The translations under genes were made by a program, and so were the position numbers. Positions 1-9,113 of a stretch of 64,000 bases of DNA are shown here, one piece after another (positions within the stretch are counted from its first letter, which is position 1; each line of letters begins with the position of its first letter). This DNA comes from Thalassospiraceae bacterium LMO-JJ14 (GTDB lineage Bacteria > Pseudomonadota > Alphaproteobacteria > Rhodospirillales > Casp-alpha2). The DNA is taken from positions 1,674,001 through 1,738,000 of the forward strand of contig CP134604.1 of assembly GCA_021555105.2 (NCBI GenBank), written 5' to 3'. Under the pieces are notes generated by a model. That model was not told the DNA's origin and did not search any database. It saw only the letters and a list, made by a program, of their open reading frames with translations.

Positions 1-1522
1 TTTGTTCTTTTTCCGGCAGCGAATTGACGAAATCCTCGGCCTGGGCCAGGTGAAGGGCACGTTTGGCGGCTGCGAGGTCAATGCTTTCGCGGGGCAGTCC
101 GAGGGCGATATTGGCTGCAATCGTATCGCGCATCAGAAACGGTCCCTGTGGCACGAACCCTACCTTTGCATGCCATGAAGGCATGATGTCTTCGAGCGGG
201 TGCCCGTTGATCAGTATTTGCCCCTGTTGCGGTTTGAGGAAGCCGAGAATGATGTCGGCCAGGGTGCTTTTCCCCGCGCCCGAGGCACCGACGATCCCGA
301 TGGATTCGCCGGCATGTATGTCCAGGGATATGTGATCGAGGATCGTCTGGTTGGTTCGCGGATAGGTGTAGGAGACATCTTCGAGCCGGACCAGGGGCAT
401 GTCGGGCGTGGCCGGCTTCGGCAATGGCGGCGGCGGAACGTCTTTACCCTCCGAAGGTTTGAATATGTTGCCCAGCGAATGGGCTGCATCGTCTTCTAGG
501 TATTCCGCCTTGCCGGTGATGTCGCGGTAAACAATCTCAGCTGCCGGGCCGTTCATCCGCAGCGTTTGTAATGAGGTAAGAATGCGCCCCAGGGATGGCA
601 AAAGGCGAATCAGGACCAGCGCCATCAATCCGAAAAACGCCAAGGCCTGGGACGAGGGAACGGACAAGACGACCGTTGTCGCGATCGCCATCGCGGCCAG
701 TGAAAAAATGATTTCCAAATAGGTGCGCGGCAGCTGGTCGAAAAAAGTCCGGCGAACATTAAGCTTGCCGAGCTCACGATTGAAATGTGTGAAGCGATCG
801 GTCAATCCACTCGCACGACCAAGCACACGTACTTCCTTCAGGGCGCCGAAAATTTGATAAATGCTGGCGTTCGTTTCCCTGGAGAGTTCGATGTAACGGC
901 TTCCTAATTTTGTGACCCGGTCGCGCGCCCAATAATAGAAGGCCGCGCTGACACCGGTGAACGAAATCAATCCGATCAGCAGGATGATCGGATTGATCGC
1001 CGCGAGGCCGAACAAAATAGCCGATACGGTGAATACTTCCGAGGCGATGGTCATTGACGGGGTGATAAAGCCCCGGAATGCGGCTGAGCTGGTTCCTATT
1101 ACATTGGTGACGAGTTCGGAGACGGTTCGGATCAAAAAGAACTCGTAAGGTGCATGGATGTATTTTCTCAGCAGCTTTTCACTGACCAGAAGTTCAGCCG
1201 TAACGATGAATCGCGTCTGCCACCGGACGATAAGAACCATCGCAACATTGCGTAGGATAATCAGGCCGAAGACCAGGAATATAAGCACAAGGATGAATTG
1301 TTCGACCGAACTGACGTTGAGCAGGTTGTACAGAAAAAGAAGATACGGCGTTTCCCGAAAGGATTCCTGCTCCACCATGACGTGAACAAGCGGGAACGCC
1401 ATGGCCATGCCGGCAATTTCAATCAGGTTGGAAATGATCATCAGAACGAACGCTACGGGGATGCGGCGCCGGGTTTTGGTGTCGAGAATTTCGTATAAAT
1501 TCCGCAACCTTTTGATAATCAT
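1..1522 (-). CDS. ABC exporter, fused permease-ATPase (MsbA/PglK type), 3' end outside window
   Basis: The reading frame is open from an ATG at 1522 to the window edge, so at least 507 residues are present and the C-terminus is missing. The first ~330 residues hold hydrophobic transmembrane segments. The ATPase half begins after a proline-rich linker, and its Walker A, GASGAGKST, is encoded near 265-290. The LSGGQ signature and Walker B lie beyond the edge. This is the architecture of lipid-linked oligosaccharide flippases such as MsbA and PglK. The start codon overlaps the stop of the capsule-like gene as ATGA, so it is the last visible gene of the nonulosonate train. A role in flipping or exporting the glycan made here is inferred from context. 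Confidence 0.88.
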   Translation of the reverse strand, partial: MIIKRLRNLYEILDTKTRRRIPVAFVLMIISNLIEIAGMAMAFPLVHVMVEQESFRETPYLLFLYNLLNVSSVEQFILVLIFLVFGLIILRNVAMVLIVRWQTRFIVTAELLVSEKLLRKYIHAPYEFFLIRTVSELVTNVIGTSSAAFRGFITPSMTIASEVFTVSAILFGLAAINPIILLIGLISFTGVSAAFYYWARDRVTKLGSRYIELSRETNASIYQIFGALKEVRVLGRASGLTDRFTHFNRELGKLNVRRTFFDQLPRTYLEIIFSLAAMAIATTVVLSVPSSQALAFFGLMALVLIRLLPSLGRILTSLQTLRMNGPAAEIVYRDITGKAEYLEDDAAHSLGNIFKPSEGKDVPPPPLPKPATPDMPLVRLEDVSYTYPRTNQTILDHISLDIHAGESIGIVGASGAGKSTLADIILGFLKPQQGQILINGHPLEDIMPSWHAKVGFVPQGPFLMRDTIAANIALGLPRESIDLAAAKRALHLAQAEDFVNSLPEKEQ

Positions 1523-3006
1523 GATGCCTGGCCTGTCGTTCTGTTCTCGGATTTGGCCATGTTTGCCAGCCCTGTTTTGTCAATCAACCATTCCATTTGA
1601 TTGCGGTAGGATGAGACAATTTCCGGCGTGACGGTTCTTAGTCCGCCGAAGAAATGATGTGGCAAAACATCAAACGAAGATTCCAGAAGATTCCTTAAGT
1701 AAGCCAAAACAGCTTCATCGCTCGGACCCGGTTCGCTGGCCGCCTTGGTGATCATGGCGGCGATCTCGCCTATATCGTGGCAATGATGGCATCCGGGAAC
1801 AACGGTGCCAAGCGGGGTGGGCCCTAGGAACAGGGCCTTGCGGCCCGCCAGGACCGCCTCCATTCCCGCCGTCCCGGTTACGACCACCGTTAACTGCGCG
1901 CCGTCGATGAGGGTGTGCAGTGGGACATCCGGCGCCACCAGGCGGACCCCCGGGCAGGCGCGCAATTTTCGGTAAAAGCCGCGGGGGCGCCGGCCCAGCA
2001 TCGGTATATGCTCTTTAACGACGATCTCCCATCCGGTGGGAACTGCTTTCGCAAGCGTTCGGATAAGGGCTATCTGATCGGTGTAGTTGGGGGCTGCGAC
2101 GATCGACCCGGCTTCAGGGTCGACTTGAAGCGGAAAAAACACATAAGGCTGCGACGGGGACGGCAGCGCGTCGCACCAGAGCTGGCGCAAGCGGTAAAGT
2201 ATGTGGGCGAAGGACCACCGCCGCAGTTCCCATGTCAGACGGGCGCCAGGGTAGGGGTAGGAAGGAACATCGGGCGGGCGGCGGATGAGGGTCCACCAGG
2301 CCAGGGCTGCGAGGTCGATCAGCGGCGGCAGCGAGAAGGTCACGCGGGTATTGAATGCGGAATAGCCGGGCGGTTGCGGTTTTGCCCTATAGCTTTCAAG
2401 TACGCGGTGGGCTTCGTCGTCATTATCGCTTGCGCCGAATAATGGGCAGGCCCCGGCCGCATCGGAAAAGAACATGAAACGGTGGCCAAAACGGGCCGAG
2501 GCGAACGTCAGGAAAGGAACGGACATTTCCTCTGCCAACAACGCCGCGGCCAGGCTCGCCGCATCTTCGGGTAAGTACGTGAGCACCAGATCGGGCTTCT
2601 CACGCTCGAAAATATCACGAAGCCATTGCAACTGCTTTTGGGCAAAACCCTTTGCTGCGTCTTCCGTGCCGCAGGCCCGGCTGATAGGCGTTTCGGGAAT
2701 GACACCGCCGGTCGCGTGCCGGCTTCCCACATGGCGGTCGCCGCGTATGACACGTTCGACCATCGCTTCGGAAGGCCATTCTGCTGGGCCTGTCGATTGT
2801 GACCCGAGCCAGGCTTGTTCCTGATCCGGCAGGTATTCGATCGCCGAGTAGTGCAGTTCGTTATCGGAGCGGAGCCGGCCCATCACGGTTTGGTCGCGAA
2901 CGACGATGACGCAGACCTCCAGGTGTTCCGTCCGTTCTCCGAGCGCGGACAGAATCATGCGCGGCCATTCGCAAAACTCTACATAGAAGAGCGCCAGAAC
3001 CTTCAT
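1519..3006 (-). CDS. capsule polysaccharide synthesis-like protein (Caps_synth/KpsS-like)
   Basis: The 495-residue protein has a GT-B-like layout. Its C-terminal half carries VFFPLQVDPEA, then VVKEHIPMLGRR, then VVTGTAGMEAVLAGRKALF. This series resembles capsule-synthesis proteins of the KpsS/KpsC and nonulosonate-transferase type, where a KEHP-like segment and a TG-(S/T)-x-x-E-A segment bind the nucleotide sugar. It overlaps both neighbours by four bases (ATGA). A plausible job is transfer of the activated nonulosonic acid, or of another sugar, onto the acceptor, but the substrate cannot be read from sequence. The family assignment rests on motif resemblance only. Confidence 0.65.
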   Translation of the reverse strand: MKVLALFYVEFCEWPRMILSALGERTEHLEVCVIVVRDQTVMGRLRSDNELHYSAIEYLPDQEQAWLGSQSTGPAEWPSEAMVERVIRGDRHVGSRHATGGVIPETPISRACGTEDAAKGFAQKQLQWLRDIFEREKPDLVLTYLPEDAASLAAALLAEEMSVPFLTFASARFGHRFMFFSDAAGACPLFGASDNDDEAHRVLESYRAKPQPPGYSAFNTRVTFSLPPLIDLAALAWWTLIRRPPDVPSYPYPGARLTWELRRWSFAHILYRLRQLWCDALPSPSQPYVFFPLQVDPEAGSIVAAPNYTDQIALIRTLAKAVPTGWEIVVKEHIPMLGRRPRGFYRKLRACPGVRLVAPDVPLHTLIDGAQLTVVVTGTAGMEAVLAGRKALFLGPTPLGTVVPGCHHCHDIGEIAAMITKAASEPGPSDEAVLAYLRNLLESSFDVLPHHFFGGLRTVTPEIVSSYRNQMEWLIDKTGLANMAKSENRTTGQAS

Positions 3007-4331
3007 GCTTTGCCAACCTCATTCCACCGCGAGCGGAGGAAATTCAGGTTATCGAAAACCTTGTGAAAGGCATCCGCCACGTCGCTCAGGTCTTGCTCGG
3101 TCATGCCAGGGCGCATCCATTCATGAATGATCATACTGTTGTCCTGGATGTCCTCGGTTATCGGGCAGGTGCCGGGCGCATAGCTCGGGCGTTCCGCCTC
3201 GGGGATCGTCGTGAATGGAAATCCCGCGCCGCCGATGGCGATCTGTCGTTGGAACAAAGGCATGTAATACAGGGGCTTTATGTAACCTGCACGGATCAAT
3301 GGGCCTTCGCCTTCACGCAATTCAGTCACCGGCAATTCCGCGCGCAGGGCCGCAACCACCGCTTCGCGTGGGACGCCCGCCAGCGCTGCGTCGAACAGCA
3401 GGGCATGAAGGTAATAGGAATGCTCGGTTTCCGCTGGGCACGGCGCCGGTTTCAGGCCCGGCAGGCCTGTCAGCATGGATTCCAGCCTGGTTACGTTGTC
3501 GCGGCGTTCCGAAACCAGCCGTTCTGCCTTCGCCAGTTGCACCCGCCCCAGGGCGGCTTCAATTTCACCAAGGCGGAAATTGAATCCGACCATGTTGGAA
3601 AGGTCGGACACGCCCTTGCCTTCGACCACGGCCTCGGCGTGGTTGCGGATCAACTGCAGACGTTCGGCCAGAACGGGATCGTTGGTTACGACCACGCCGC
3701 CTTCACCCGTGTGGACGTGTTTGTGGTAATTGAGGCTGAAAACCCCGAGATGCCCCAGCGTACCGACCGGTTTGCCGTTCAGTCGTGCGAAAGGGGCCTG
3801 GGCGCAATCTTCGATGACCATCAGATTATGGCGATCGGCGATGTCCATCAGCGCATCCATGTCGGCTGGACACCCGAACAAGTGGACGACGAGGATGGCC
3901 TTGGTGCGCGAGGTGATTGCGGCTTCGACGCTGGCAGGACAGAGCGTGAATCGTTCGCGTTCGATGTCGGCGAAACGCGGTACGGCGCCATAGATCAGCG
4001 GTGCGGTGGCTGAAGCGCACATCGAATAGGGCGATACGATGATTTCGTCGCCGGGTTCGAGCCCACACGCCCCAACCGCCGCCTGTAGACCCGATGTGGC
4101 CGAATTGACAGAAACGGCGAAGCGCGCTTCGTAAGCCGTGGCCCATTCTTCTTCGAACGCCTGGACTTCAGGTCCGCCATAGAAGTCCGGGTGCCAGCTT
4201 CCAAGGAAGCGGGAAAGTATACCGCTTGTCAGCACCCGCTCGGCGGCAAGCCGTTCTTCCTCGCCATAGGTTGCATGGCGAGGGAACGGCTGAGAACGCG
4301 TTGGTGAGCCGCCGAATAGGGCCAAGGTCAT
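3003..4331 (-). CDS. DegT/DnrJ/EryC1/StrS-family sugar aminotransferase
   Basis: This 442-residue PLP-dependent enzyme has the family landmarks: a cofactor-stacking region near 75-85 (SVNSATSGLQAA), VIEDCAQA near 172-179 whose Asp binds the pyridine nitrogen, and NYHKHVHTGEGG with catalytic Lys204. Such enzymes transaminate keto-sugars bound to a nucleotide. It is distinct from pseC at 17-18 kb, so the cluster has two sugar aminotransferases. It would therefore add an amino group to a second sugar, or act as a sensory or dehydratase-like relative. It is translationally coupled on both sides. The length is slightly above the usual 370-400 residues. Confidence 0.85.
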   Translation of the reverse strand: MTLALFGGSPTRSQPFPRHATYGEEERLAAERVLTSGILSRFLGSWHPDFYGGPEVQAFEEEWATAYEARFAVSVNSATSGLQAAVGACGLEPGDEIIVSPYSMCASATAPLIYGAVPRFADIERERFTLCPASVEAAITSRTKAILVVHLFGCPADMDALMDIADRHNLMVIEDCAQAPFARLNGKPVGTLGHLGVFSLNYHKHVHTGEGGVVVTNDPVLAERLQLIRNHAEAVVEGKGVSDLSNMVGFNFRLGEIEAALGRVQLAKAERLVSERRDNVTRLESMLTGLPGLKPAPCPAETEHSYYLHALLFDAALAGVPREAVVAALRAELPVTELREGEGPLIRAGYIKPLYYMPLFQRQIAIGGAGFPFTTIPEAERPSYAPGTCPITEDIQDNSMIIHEWMRPGMTEQDLSDVADAFHKVFDNLNFLRSRWNEVGKA

Positions 4332-5647
4332 TTCTCAAACATCCACCAGGTCATGTTGCCGATTCCTGTTGCCGGCTTCCAGAAGAAGCCATAGTCGACA
4401 AGCCGTAAAGAGGGAAATTGCTCCATCCAACAGCGGCCGTAATCATTGCGAAACAACAGGCCTTCCTCGCCCTGGTAGGGAAGTTCCTCCGCTTCGGGGG
4501 CAAAATATTCACAGCAAAGAATGAAGCGTTTGGCCACGCGATGTATTTCCACCATGGCATCGTCCAGATCGGACGGTGGAACGTGAATGAGTACCCCGCA
4601 AGTGAACGCCAGATCGACGGCTTCGTCGGCGAGCGGGAGGGTTGTCGCCGAGCCGTCATGGATTTGCCCTGCCGGCAGTACGCCATCCGCGACGAGAATT
4701 TTTCTTGCCTCGGCACTGGGCTCAACCGCCGTCAGTGTCGCGGTTGTTAGCGACTTGAGAGCGCGTAAGTTCAGACCGATATTGGAACCGACTTCCAAGA
4801 TCGAGTTCAGCTCGGGCACGCAAGATAGAATCCTTTGCCACATATGTTGACGGTCCTGGATTTTTTGCGGTGTTGCCGAGTTACGTGCGATGTAATTGTT
4901 GCCAAAATTGCCACGCCAAACGTTGAGCAGATCTTGCTGCTTCTCCGCTTGGCCTTGCCGTTGGCTGAAGTAAAATTTCATCAGCTCCATGTCTTCCGGC
5001 TCGTCAAGATCGACGGCGCGTTCGGCCGGCATGTAATGACCTTTCAAGGTCGGGCCGTAGAGTGTCTGGTGAATGCGAAAGGACGGCACCCAAAGGGCGT
5101 AGCTGGTTCCGTTGCTGAACCAGAGCGGACCGATTTCCTGCGACTGGCGGCTAACTATATCCGGAAACATCGGTTCAAGGCGGCCATCCGGTGTCACTTG
5201 TAGCGCTTGATGCGCCTGACGGTCGGCCTGGGAAACGCCCATCGAGAACTCGCAGACGCCGGGCTCGATGAGTCCGACTGTTTCCTTGATATCATCGGCC
5301 GTGCGCAGTGCGGCTGTGGCATAGAGGCAGCAGAGGACTTCCCAGTCGTCTCTCCCGGCGGCCTTTTCCTGATCGAGGAAATCCAACAACATCGGCGCCG
5401 TCGCCACTTCGTCGGTGGCCATTTCAGGGCGCCGTTGCACCGGCACGGCGCCATATGCGGCGGCAATTTCCAGAATAGCCGGATCATCGGATGAAACGGC
5501 CACCCGTTCGAAGAGCCCCGAATCAAGAGCGGCCTGAATGGTGTAGGAGATAATCGGGTGACCGAAAAACTCTATCCGGTTCTTGCCTGGAAACCGCTTG
5601 GACCCTCCTCTGGCGGGAATGACCGCGACGCTTTTGAAACGTGACAT
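4328..5647 (-). CDS. pseF: fusion: pseudaminic acid cytidylyltransferase (PseF) + SAM methyltransferase
   Basis: Residues 1-228 are a CMP-sugar synthetase: VAVIPARGGSKRFPGKN is the nucleotide-binding loop, and YMPAERAVDLDEPEDM near 205-220 is typical of PseF/NeuA. It would load CTP onto the nonulosonic acid. Residues ~240-439 form a second domain with WRGNFGNNYIARN at 244-256, the entry motif of the methylase associated with pseudaminic acid loci, and ILEVGSNIGLNLRAL (283-297) as SAM motif I. The two are usually separate genes; here they are one continuous frame. It overlaps the aminotransferase by ATGA. The upstream spacer of 95 bases makes it the only loosely joined member of this half of the operon. 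Fusion of activation and methylation suggests the sugar is methylated at or near CMP activation. Confidence 0.88.
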   Translation of the reverse strand: MSRFKSVAVIPARGGSKRFPGKNRIEFFGHPIISYTIQAALDSGLFERVAVSSDDPAILEIAAAYGAVPVQRRPEMATDEVATAPMLLDFLDQEKAAGRDDWEVLCCLYATAALRTADDIKETVGLIEPGVCEFSMGVSQADRQAHQALQVTPDGRLEPMFPDIVSRQSQEIGPLWFSNGTSYALWVPSFRIHQTLYGPTLKGHYMPAERAVDLDEPEDMELMKFYFSQRQGQAEKQQDLLNVWRGNFGNNYIARNSATPQKIQDRQHMWQRILSCVPELNSILEVGSNIGLNLRALKSLTTATLTAVEPSAEARKILVADGVLPAGQIHDGSATTLPLADEAVDLAFTCGVLIHVPPSDLDDAMVEIHRVAKRFILCCEYFAPEAEELPYQGEEGLLFRNDYGRCWMEQFPSLRLVDYGFFWKPATGIGNMTWWMFEK

Positions 5648-5742
5648 CTGAGTGACCCTGTACCCTTTCGGGAATTATAGATGCACTTTTCTCTTTAGCA
5701 GTCGACCGCTCCGTGAGGCGCAGGGCCGAATAAATTGCAATT
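5648..5742 (-). promoter_or_regulatory. 95-base spacer with TATAAT, possible internal promoter
   Basis: This is one of only two spacers near 100 bases inside an otherwise overlapping gene train. On the minus strand it contains TATAAT (5674-5679) about 27 bases before the pseF-fusion start. I see no convincing -35 hexamer at 16-18 bases upstream. It might give separate transcription of the last four genes. Weak evidence. Confidence 0.2.
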
Positions 5743-6783
5743 TTAGAGAGAAAGCGCGTGGGTTAATAGTACTAACAAACGTTGCTGGCTACCGGCAACC
5801 TGCAACTCGACGTTTCGGGTTTTATTTGAACCCGGAAAACCGGCGATGGCTGCGGGGAGAGCGGCTGCATTGGTGAGCGGTTTCAGGATTTCAGCGGCCG
5901 GATTAAGAATGTAATTGCGCTCAGGCTGCAGCGCCAGGAGCGGAATGCCGGCGGCAGCGGCTTCCAGCAACAGCCCCGAGGACATACCGATCACACCGTC
6001 GGCGACAGCGAGCAAGTCGTTGGTATCGGCTTCGCTGAGCTCGACCTCCACCGGTCCATTGGCGGCGTGTTCCTTAATCCAGGCGGCCCAGGTATCGGAA
6101 GGCTCAATAGGATGACGCTTTATCACCAGGCGCTGTGGCCGGTTCAGGGAACGCAGACCGGTCAGCACCGATTCGGCCACCGAAAACTGGTCAAAGCCGA
6201 TAGGGCGATGTGGGTTGATCACTTCCCGAAATGCTTCCGATGCAAACAAAAGCATAGGCGGCGATCCGGCAGTCCTGCCTGCACGGCGGACGTGGAGCGT
6301 TTCGGCAACATTCTCCAAATGCGGCTGTCCGACGACTTCCAAGCGGGCGGAGCACCATGATTCCGTCTGGATATCGGCTCGGCTCTGTTCATCTACCAGA
6401 GCGAGGATATCGGGTTGCGCATTCAACTCCTGTCCCCGCTCAAATCGCATTTTCAAATTATACGACGCATCCAGAACCGCGACCGAAGGAATGCCCCTTT
6501 TTTTCGCGAGATTCCAAAGATCGTGTTCAAAGGTATCAAAGCGGCTGGTGCCGGTGACCAGCAGATCCGGGGCGATCGTGTCGAAAGCGCTTTCGAGGGA
6601 AGCGGTGTCCGGCTGTTGTGTCAGGCTGTCCGCGTCGGGCCAGACTTGGGTCCCGTAACCATGTGCCCATCTGGTAACCTGCCAGCCGGCTTCCATCAAC
6701 GGTGTGACCATTGCCTGCAGAACGAGGACGCCGCCAACATCATTTCCGGCCAAAAGGATTCTGTTGGCTTGGCGATGCGTCAT
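5743..6783 (-). CDS. glycosyltransferase-like (GT-B) protein of unknown specificity
   Basis: The chosen ATG at 6783 makes an ATGA overlap with the oxidoreductase upstream and gives 346 residues. A start 11 codons earlier is possible but would lie inside that gene. The N-terminal half has ILLAGNDVGGVLVL and a Rossmann-like region with DLLVTGTSRFDTFEHDLW. The C-terminal half has LVIKRHPIEPSDTWAAW and then LLAVADGVIGMSSGLLLEA. This Lys-x-His-Pro plus 'AD..I.MSSG.LLEA' arrangement is shared by surface-polysaccharide GT-B enzymes and PseG/NeuC-like folds. No signal peptide is visible. Donor and acceptor are unknown. Confidence 0.6.
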   Translation of the reverse strand: MTHRQANRILLAGNDVGGVLVLQAMVTPLMEAGWQVTRWAHGYGTQVWPDADSLTQQPDTASLESAFDTIAPDLLVTGTSRFDTFEHDLWNLAKKRGIPSVAVLDASYNLKMRFERGQELNAQPDILALVDEQSRADIQTESWCSARLEVVGQPHLENVAETLHVRRAGRTAGSPPMLLFASEAFREVINPHRPIGFDQFSVAESVLTGLRSLNRPQRLVIKRHPIEPSDTWAAWIKEHAANGPVEVELSEADTNDLLAVADGVIGMSSGLLLEAAAAGIPLLALQPERNYILNPAAEILKPLTNAAALPAAIAGFPGSNKTRNVELQVAGSQQRLLVLLTHALSL

Positions 6784-7754
6784 GTCGCTTCTGCGAGAGC
6801 GACGATTTCCTGACATAACCGGGTCGCTACCAGCGCCGTCTGGGCGGTACTCGGTAAAGGGGCCCCTTCGTCTAGGGTGCGGAAAAGGCCGTCCACGACC
6901 TGAGCCATGAAATGATCATCCTTCTCGGTGTGCCATTCGGCATTGCGAGGCGTGCGTACCAAAGGAAAGCGGGGATCATTTCCCGCCGGGCGCCAGCAGA
7001 TGCGGGTGCCAAGATCCTGGATTTCCGCAATGCCGCCTTCGAACGCAAGCGACATTTCGATGGTTACATAGTTGCGGCGATCCAGGCTCGATAAAAAGAC
7101 CATCGCGTCGCCCGCCTTGAGTACGGCATCTGCGCGCGGATCGGCGGGGTCTCCACCGGAATCGCGGATTTTTGCCCAGACCGGTTGGTAGATGCCGGGT
7201 GTCAGAAAACCCAGCAGGTCCAATAGATGGCTGCCGTTATTGAACAGGCCGCCGCCATAGCTCAGGTATGCCGATTGAAGCGCCCCTGCCTGTTCAAGAC
7301 CCTCACGCAGCCGATTGATTTCTCGACCCCACCGGCGGAAATAGTTTACCGCCAGCGGCACCCCGGCGCGCCTGCAGGCGTCCATTGCTGATTGGCCCGC
7401 GCTAAAATCTACATCAAGTGGTTTTTCAGCGAAGATCAGTCGCGGTTGCACGCTCAACAAACGCTGTATCAATTCGGCACGACCGGCAGAAGGGGTGCAT
7501 ACGCTGATGACGTCGCAGCTGGGCGAGGTCGCAAGCCAGTCCTCAACCGAAGCGAACGACGATGGAATGGACCAGCGTTCAGCGAACCGCCGGCGCACTT
7601 CTGGTTCCGGATCAATGCAGGCACTATTCCGAAAGGCCGGATGGGCATGAAAAGCACCGGCATGGGAAAGCGGGGGCTGGCAGCTCAGATCGCGATCGTC
7701 GTCATAGCCGCCGGCGATCTGTCCGCACCCAACGATTACAGTATCGTAGCTCAT
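6780..7754 (-). CDS. Gfo/Idh/MocA-family NAD(P)-dependent oxidoreductase
   Basis: The 324-residue protein starts with a Rossmann fold (VIVGCGQIAGGYDDD) and has FAEKPLDVD near residue 110, the EKP motif whose Lys is catalytic in this family. GSHLLDLLGFL near 175-185 supplies the His of the active site. Such enzymes oxidise or reduce sugar hydroxyls or C3-keto groups, often on nucleotide sugars. Start and stop overlap both neighbours as ATGA. In this cluster it probably alters the oxidation state of a sugar ring carbon or side chain, but the substrate is not predictable. Confidence 0.82.
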   Translation of the reverse strand: MSYDTVIVGCGQIAGGYDDDRDLSCQPPLSHAGAFHAHPAFRNSACIDPEPEVRRRFAERWSIPSSFASVEDWLATSPSCDVISVCTPSAGRAELIQRLLSVQPRLIFAEKPLDVDFSAGQSAMDACRRAGVPLAVNYFRRWGREINRLREGLEQAGALQSAYLSYGGGLFNNGSHLLDLLGFLTPGIYQPVWAKIRDSGGDPADPRADAVLKAGDAMVFLSSLDRRNYVTIEMSLAFEGGIAEIQDLGTRICWRPAGNDPRFPLVRTPRNAEWHTEKDDHFMAQVVDGLFRTLDEGAPLPSTAQTALVATRLCQEIVALAEAT

Positions 7755-8482
7755 GCAGGCCGATCCAGCATGGGTCGCGCCGCGGCCAGCATGCTCAGCG
7801 AGACAGGCACGATATTCGGTTCGTTTTCCGCGAGAAAGTGCCCCAGTTCCTCTGTTGTCACCATTTGCAAACGATCATATTCATGGTTGTCGCTGGCTTC
7901 GAAGGCACGGCGAACTTCCTCGCCGCTGACGTGCGTCCGCAGAAACAGGCCGATGTCGATGGCATGACTGTTGGTATCGTGGATCAGAATGAATGGGAAT
8001 GGTTCCGTAACGGCGCTAGCTGGAATGCCGAGTTCTTCACTTGCCTCTGCCAACAACTGGTCTTCGTATGCGATGACGCCTTCGCTGCGTTCGGTTTCAG
8101 TGTCGATTCCGCCCGAGGGCACCAATTCCCATAACCCCGGATGCTGGGCGGAGGATCGATTCCGCAATCCGAACACCACACCATTATCGGTCAGGACCAG
8201 ACCGCTGACGGCCAACGGGCGGATGTTCAGCACCGGGAAAAGTTCCGGTTTCTTGAGCTGGGTGTAAAAGAGCCGGTAATCGACGAATGAACCGAAGATC
8301 TCGGAATCCGACCAGCCACGCACGGTGAAAATCTTGTTGTCGAAAATGCGGTCACCCCAGCGCGCCCGTTCTTCACGCCAGATGGCATCCACCTGTGCAA
8401 GAATCTCCGCGGAAAGATGTGGAAGAGGCCGGTCTTCGACCGTTACCCGCAAAGATGCCGTGACGCTTGTGACTTCAATCAT
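7751..8482 (-). CDS. Nudix-type hydrolase family protein with a degenerate Nudix box
   Basis: The 243-residue protein has a central beta-rich Nudix region: VSGLVLTDNGVVFGLRNR, then GLWELVPSGGIDTE and LLAEASEELGI. The canonical box GX5EX7REUXEEXGU is spread out: the REU-x-EE-x-GU end appears as EASEELGI, but extra residues separate it from the glycine, and the Arg is replaced by Ala-Glu. Phosphoanhydride hydrolysis is therefore uncertain. The N-terminal ~85 residues are not part of the Nudix core. It starts eight bases before the HAD gene's stop (ATGATTGA) and ends in an ATGA overlap. A housekeeping or nucleotide-sugar-removing role is inference. Confidence 0.65.
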   Translation of the reverse strand: MIEVTSVTASLRVTVEDRPLPHLSAEILAQVDAIWREERARWGDRIFDNKIFTVRGWSDSEIFGSFVDYRLFYTQLKKPELFPVLNIRPLAVSGLVLTDNGVVFGLRNRSSAQHPGLWELVPSGGIDTETERSEGVIAYEDQLLAEASEELGIPASAVTEPFPFILIHDTNSHAIDIGLFLRTHVSGEEVRRAFEASDNHEYDRLQMVTTEELGHFLAENEPNIVPVSLSMLAAARPMLDRPA

Positions 8483-9113
8483 TTGCGATCCTCTTCAAGA
8501 CGTCGGAAAGGCTTTCCACCGGCTGCGTTCCGGGAAGGCACTCCCCTCCATAGCATGTCAGCATCAAGGTCGGAATTCCGGCCGCGAGCGCGGACGTTGC
8601 GCCTTGTGCCGAATCCTCCACTGCCAAGCTGATATCCGGTTGCGTATCGGTCAAGGCCAATGCCGCCAGATAGGGGGCACCGGACGGTTTGCCGGGGCGC
8701 CCCGCGGTATCGCCGACAACGGCATCGCACATTGTTTCGAGACAGTGCCGTGCCAGCCAGCGCCGGGCCAAGGTTTCGTCGTTCGATGTCACCACCGCAC
8801 ATCGCCAGGCGGTTTTATGGGCATGCTCGAGAAGGCGGCCTGCATCCGGTGCCGGCTCCACCTCATCATAGGCTTCGATGACGAAGCCTTTGTATTGCCG
8901 CTCAAGCTTAGCCGGATCTTCATCCAACCCGTGCGCCGCGTGCAATCGAAGGATGATCTCATTCAGGGGAGGGCCGTTAAGGGAATCAAATTCGTCGGTA
9001 GTGCCAATGCACCCATGCGAGGCAAGGAAGCGATCATATACCCCGCGCATCACGCCCAGGCTCGCGGCCAATGTTCCATCCAGATCCAGGAACAAGCCCC
9101 GCTGCGTATTCAA
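8475..9113 (-). CDS. HAD-superfamily phosphatase (phosphoglycolate phosphatase-like)
   Basis: LFLDLDGTLA at the N-terminus is HAD motif I with the nucleophile and acid/base Asp pair. VVTSNDETLARRWL is motif II, and SLAVEDSAQGATSALAAGI is the motif IV region. A cap insert lies between residues 15 and 95. The start is a TTG that overlaps the upstream stop as TTGA; no ATG lies between it and motif I, so the TTG is needed. In nonulosonate pathways the product of PseI is released without phosphate, so the substrate may instead be a sugar phosphate of a branch pathway. Length 212 residues is normal for the family. Confidence 0.8.
   Translation of the reverse strand: MNTQRGLFLDLDGTLAASLGVMRGVYDRFLASHGCIGTTDEFDSLNGPPLNEIILRLHAAHGLDEDPAKLERQYKGFVIEAYDEVEPAPDAGRLLEHAHKTAWRCAVVTSNDETLARRWLARHCLETMCDAVVGDTAGRPGKPSGAPYLAALALTDTQPDISLAVEDSAQGATSALAAGIPTLMLTCYGGECLPGTQPVESLSDVLKRIAND

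Noticed and set aside
3063-4013. Long plus-strand open frame of 316 codons opposite the DegT aminotransferase
   Set aside because: It is a shadow of the GC-rich minus-strand gene, has no family resemblance, and its composition (Gln, His, Arg rich) is typical of antisense frames.
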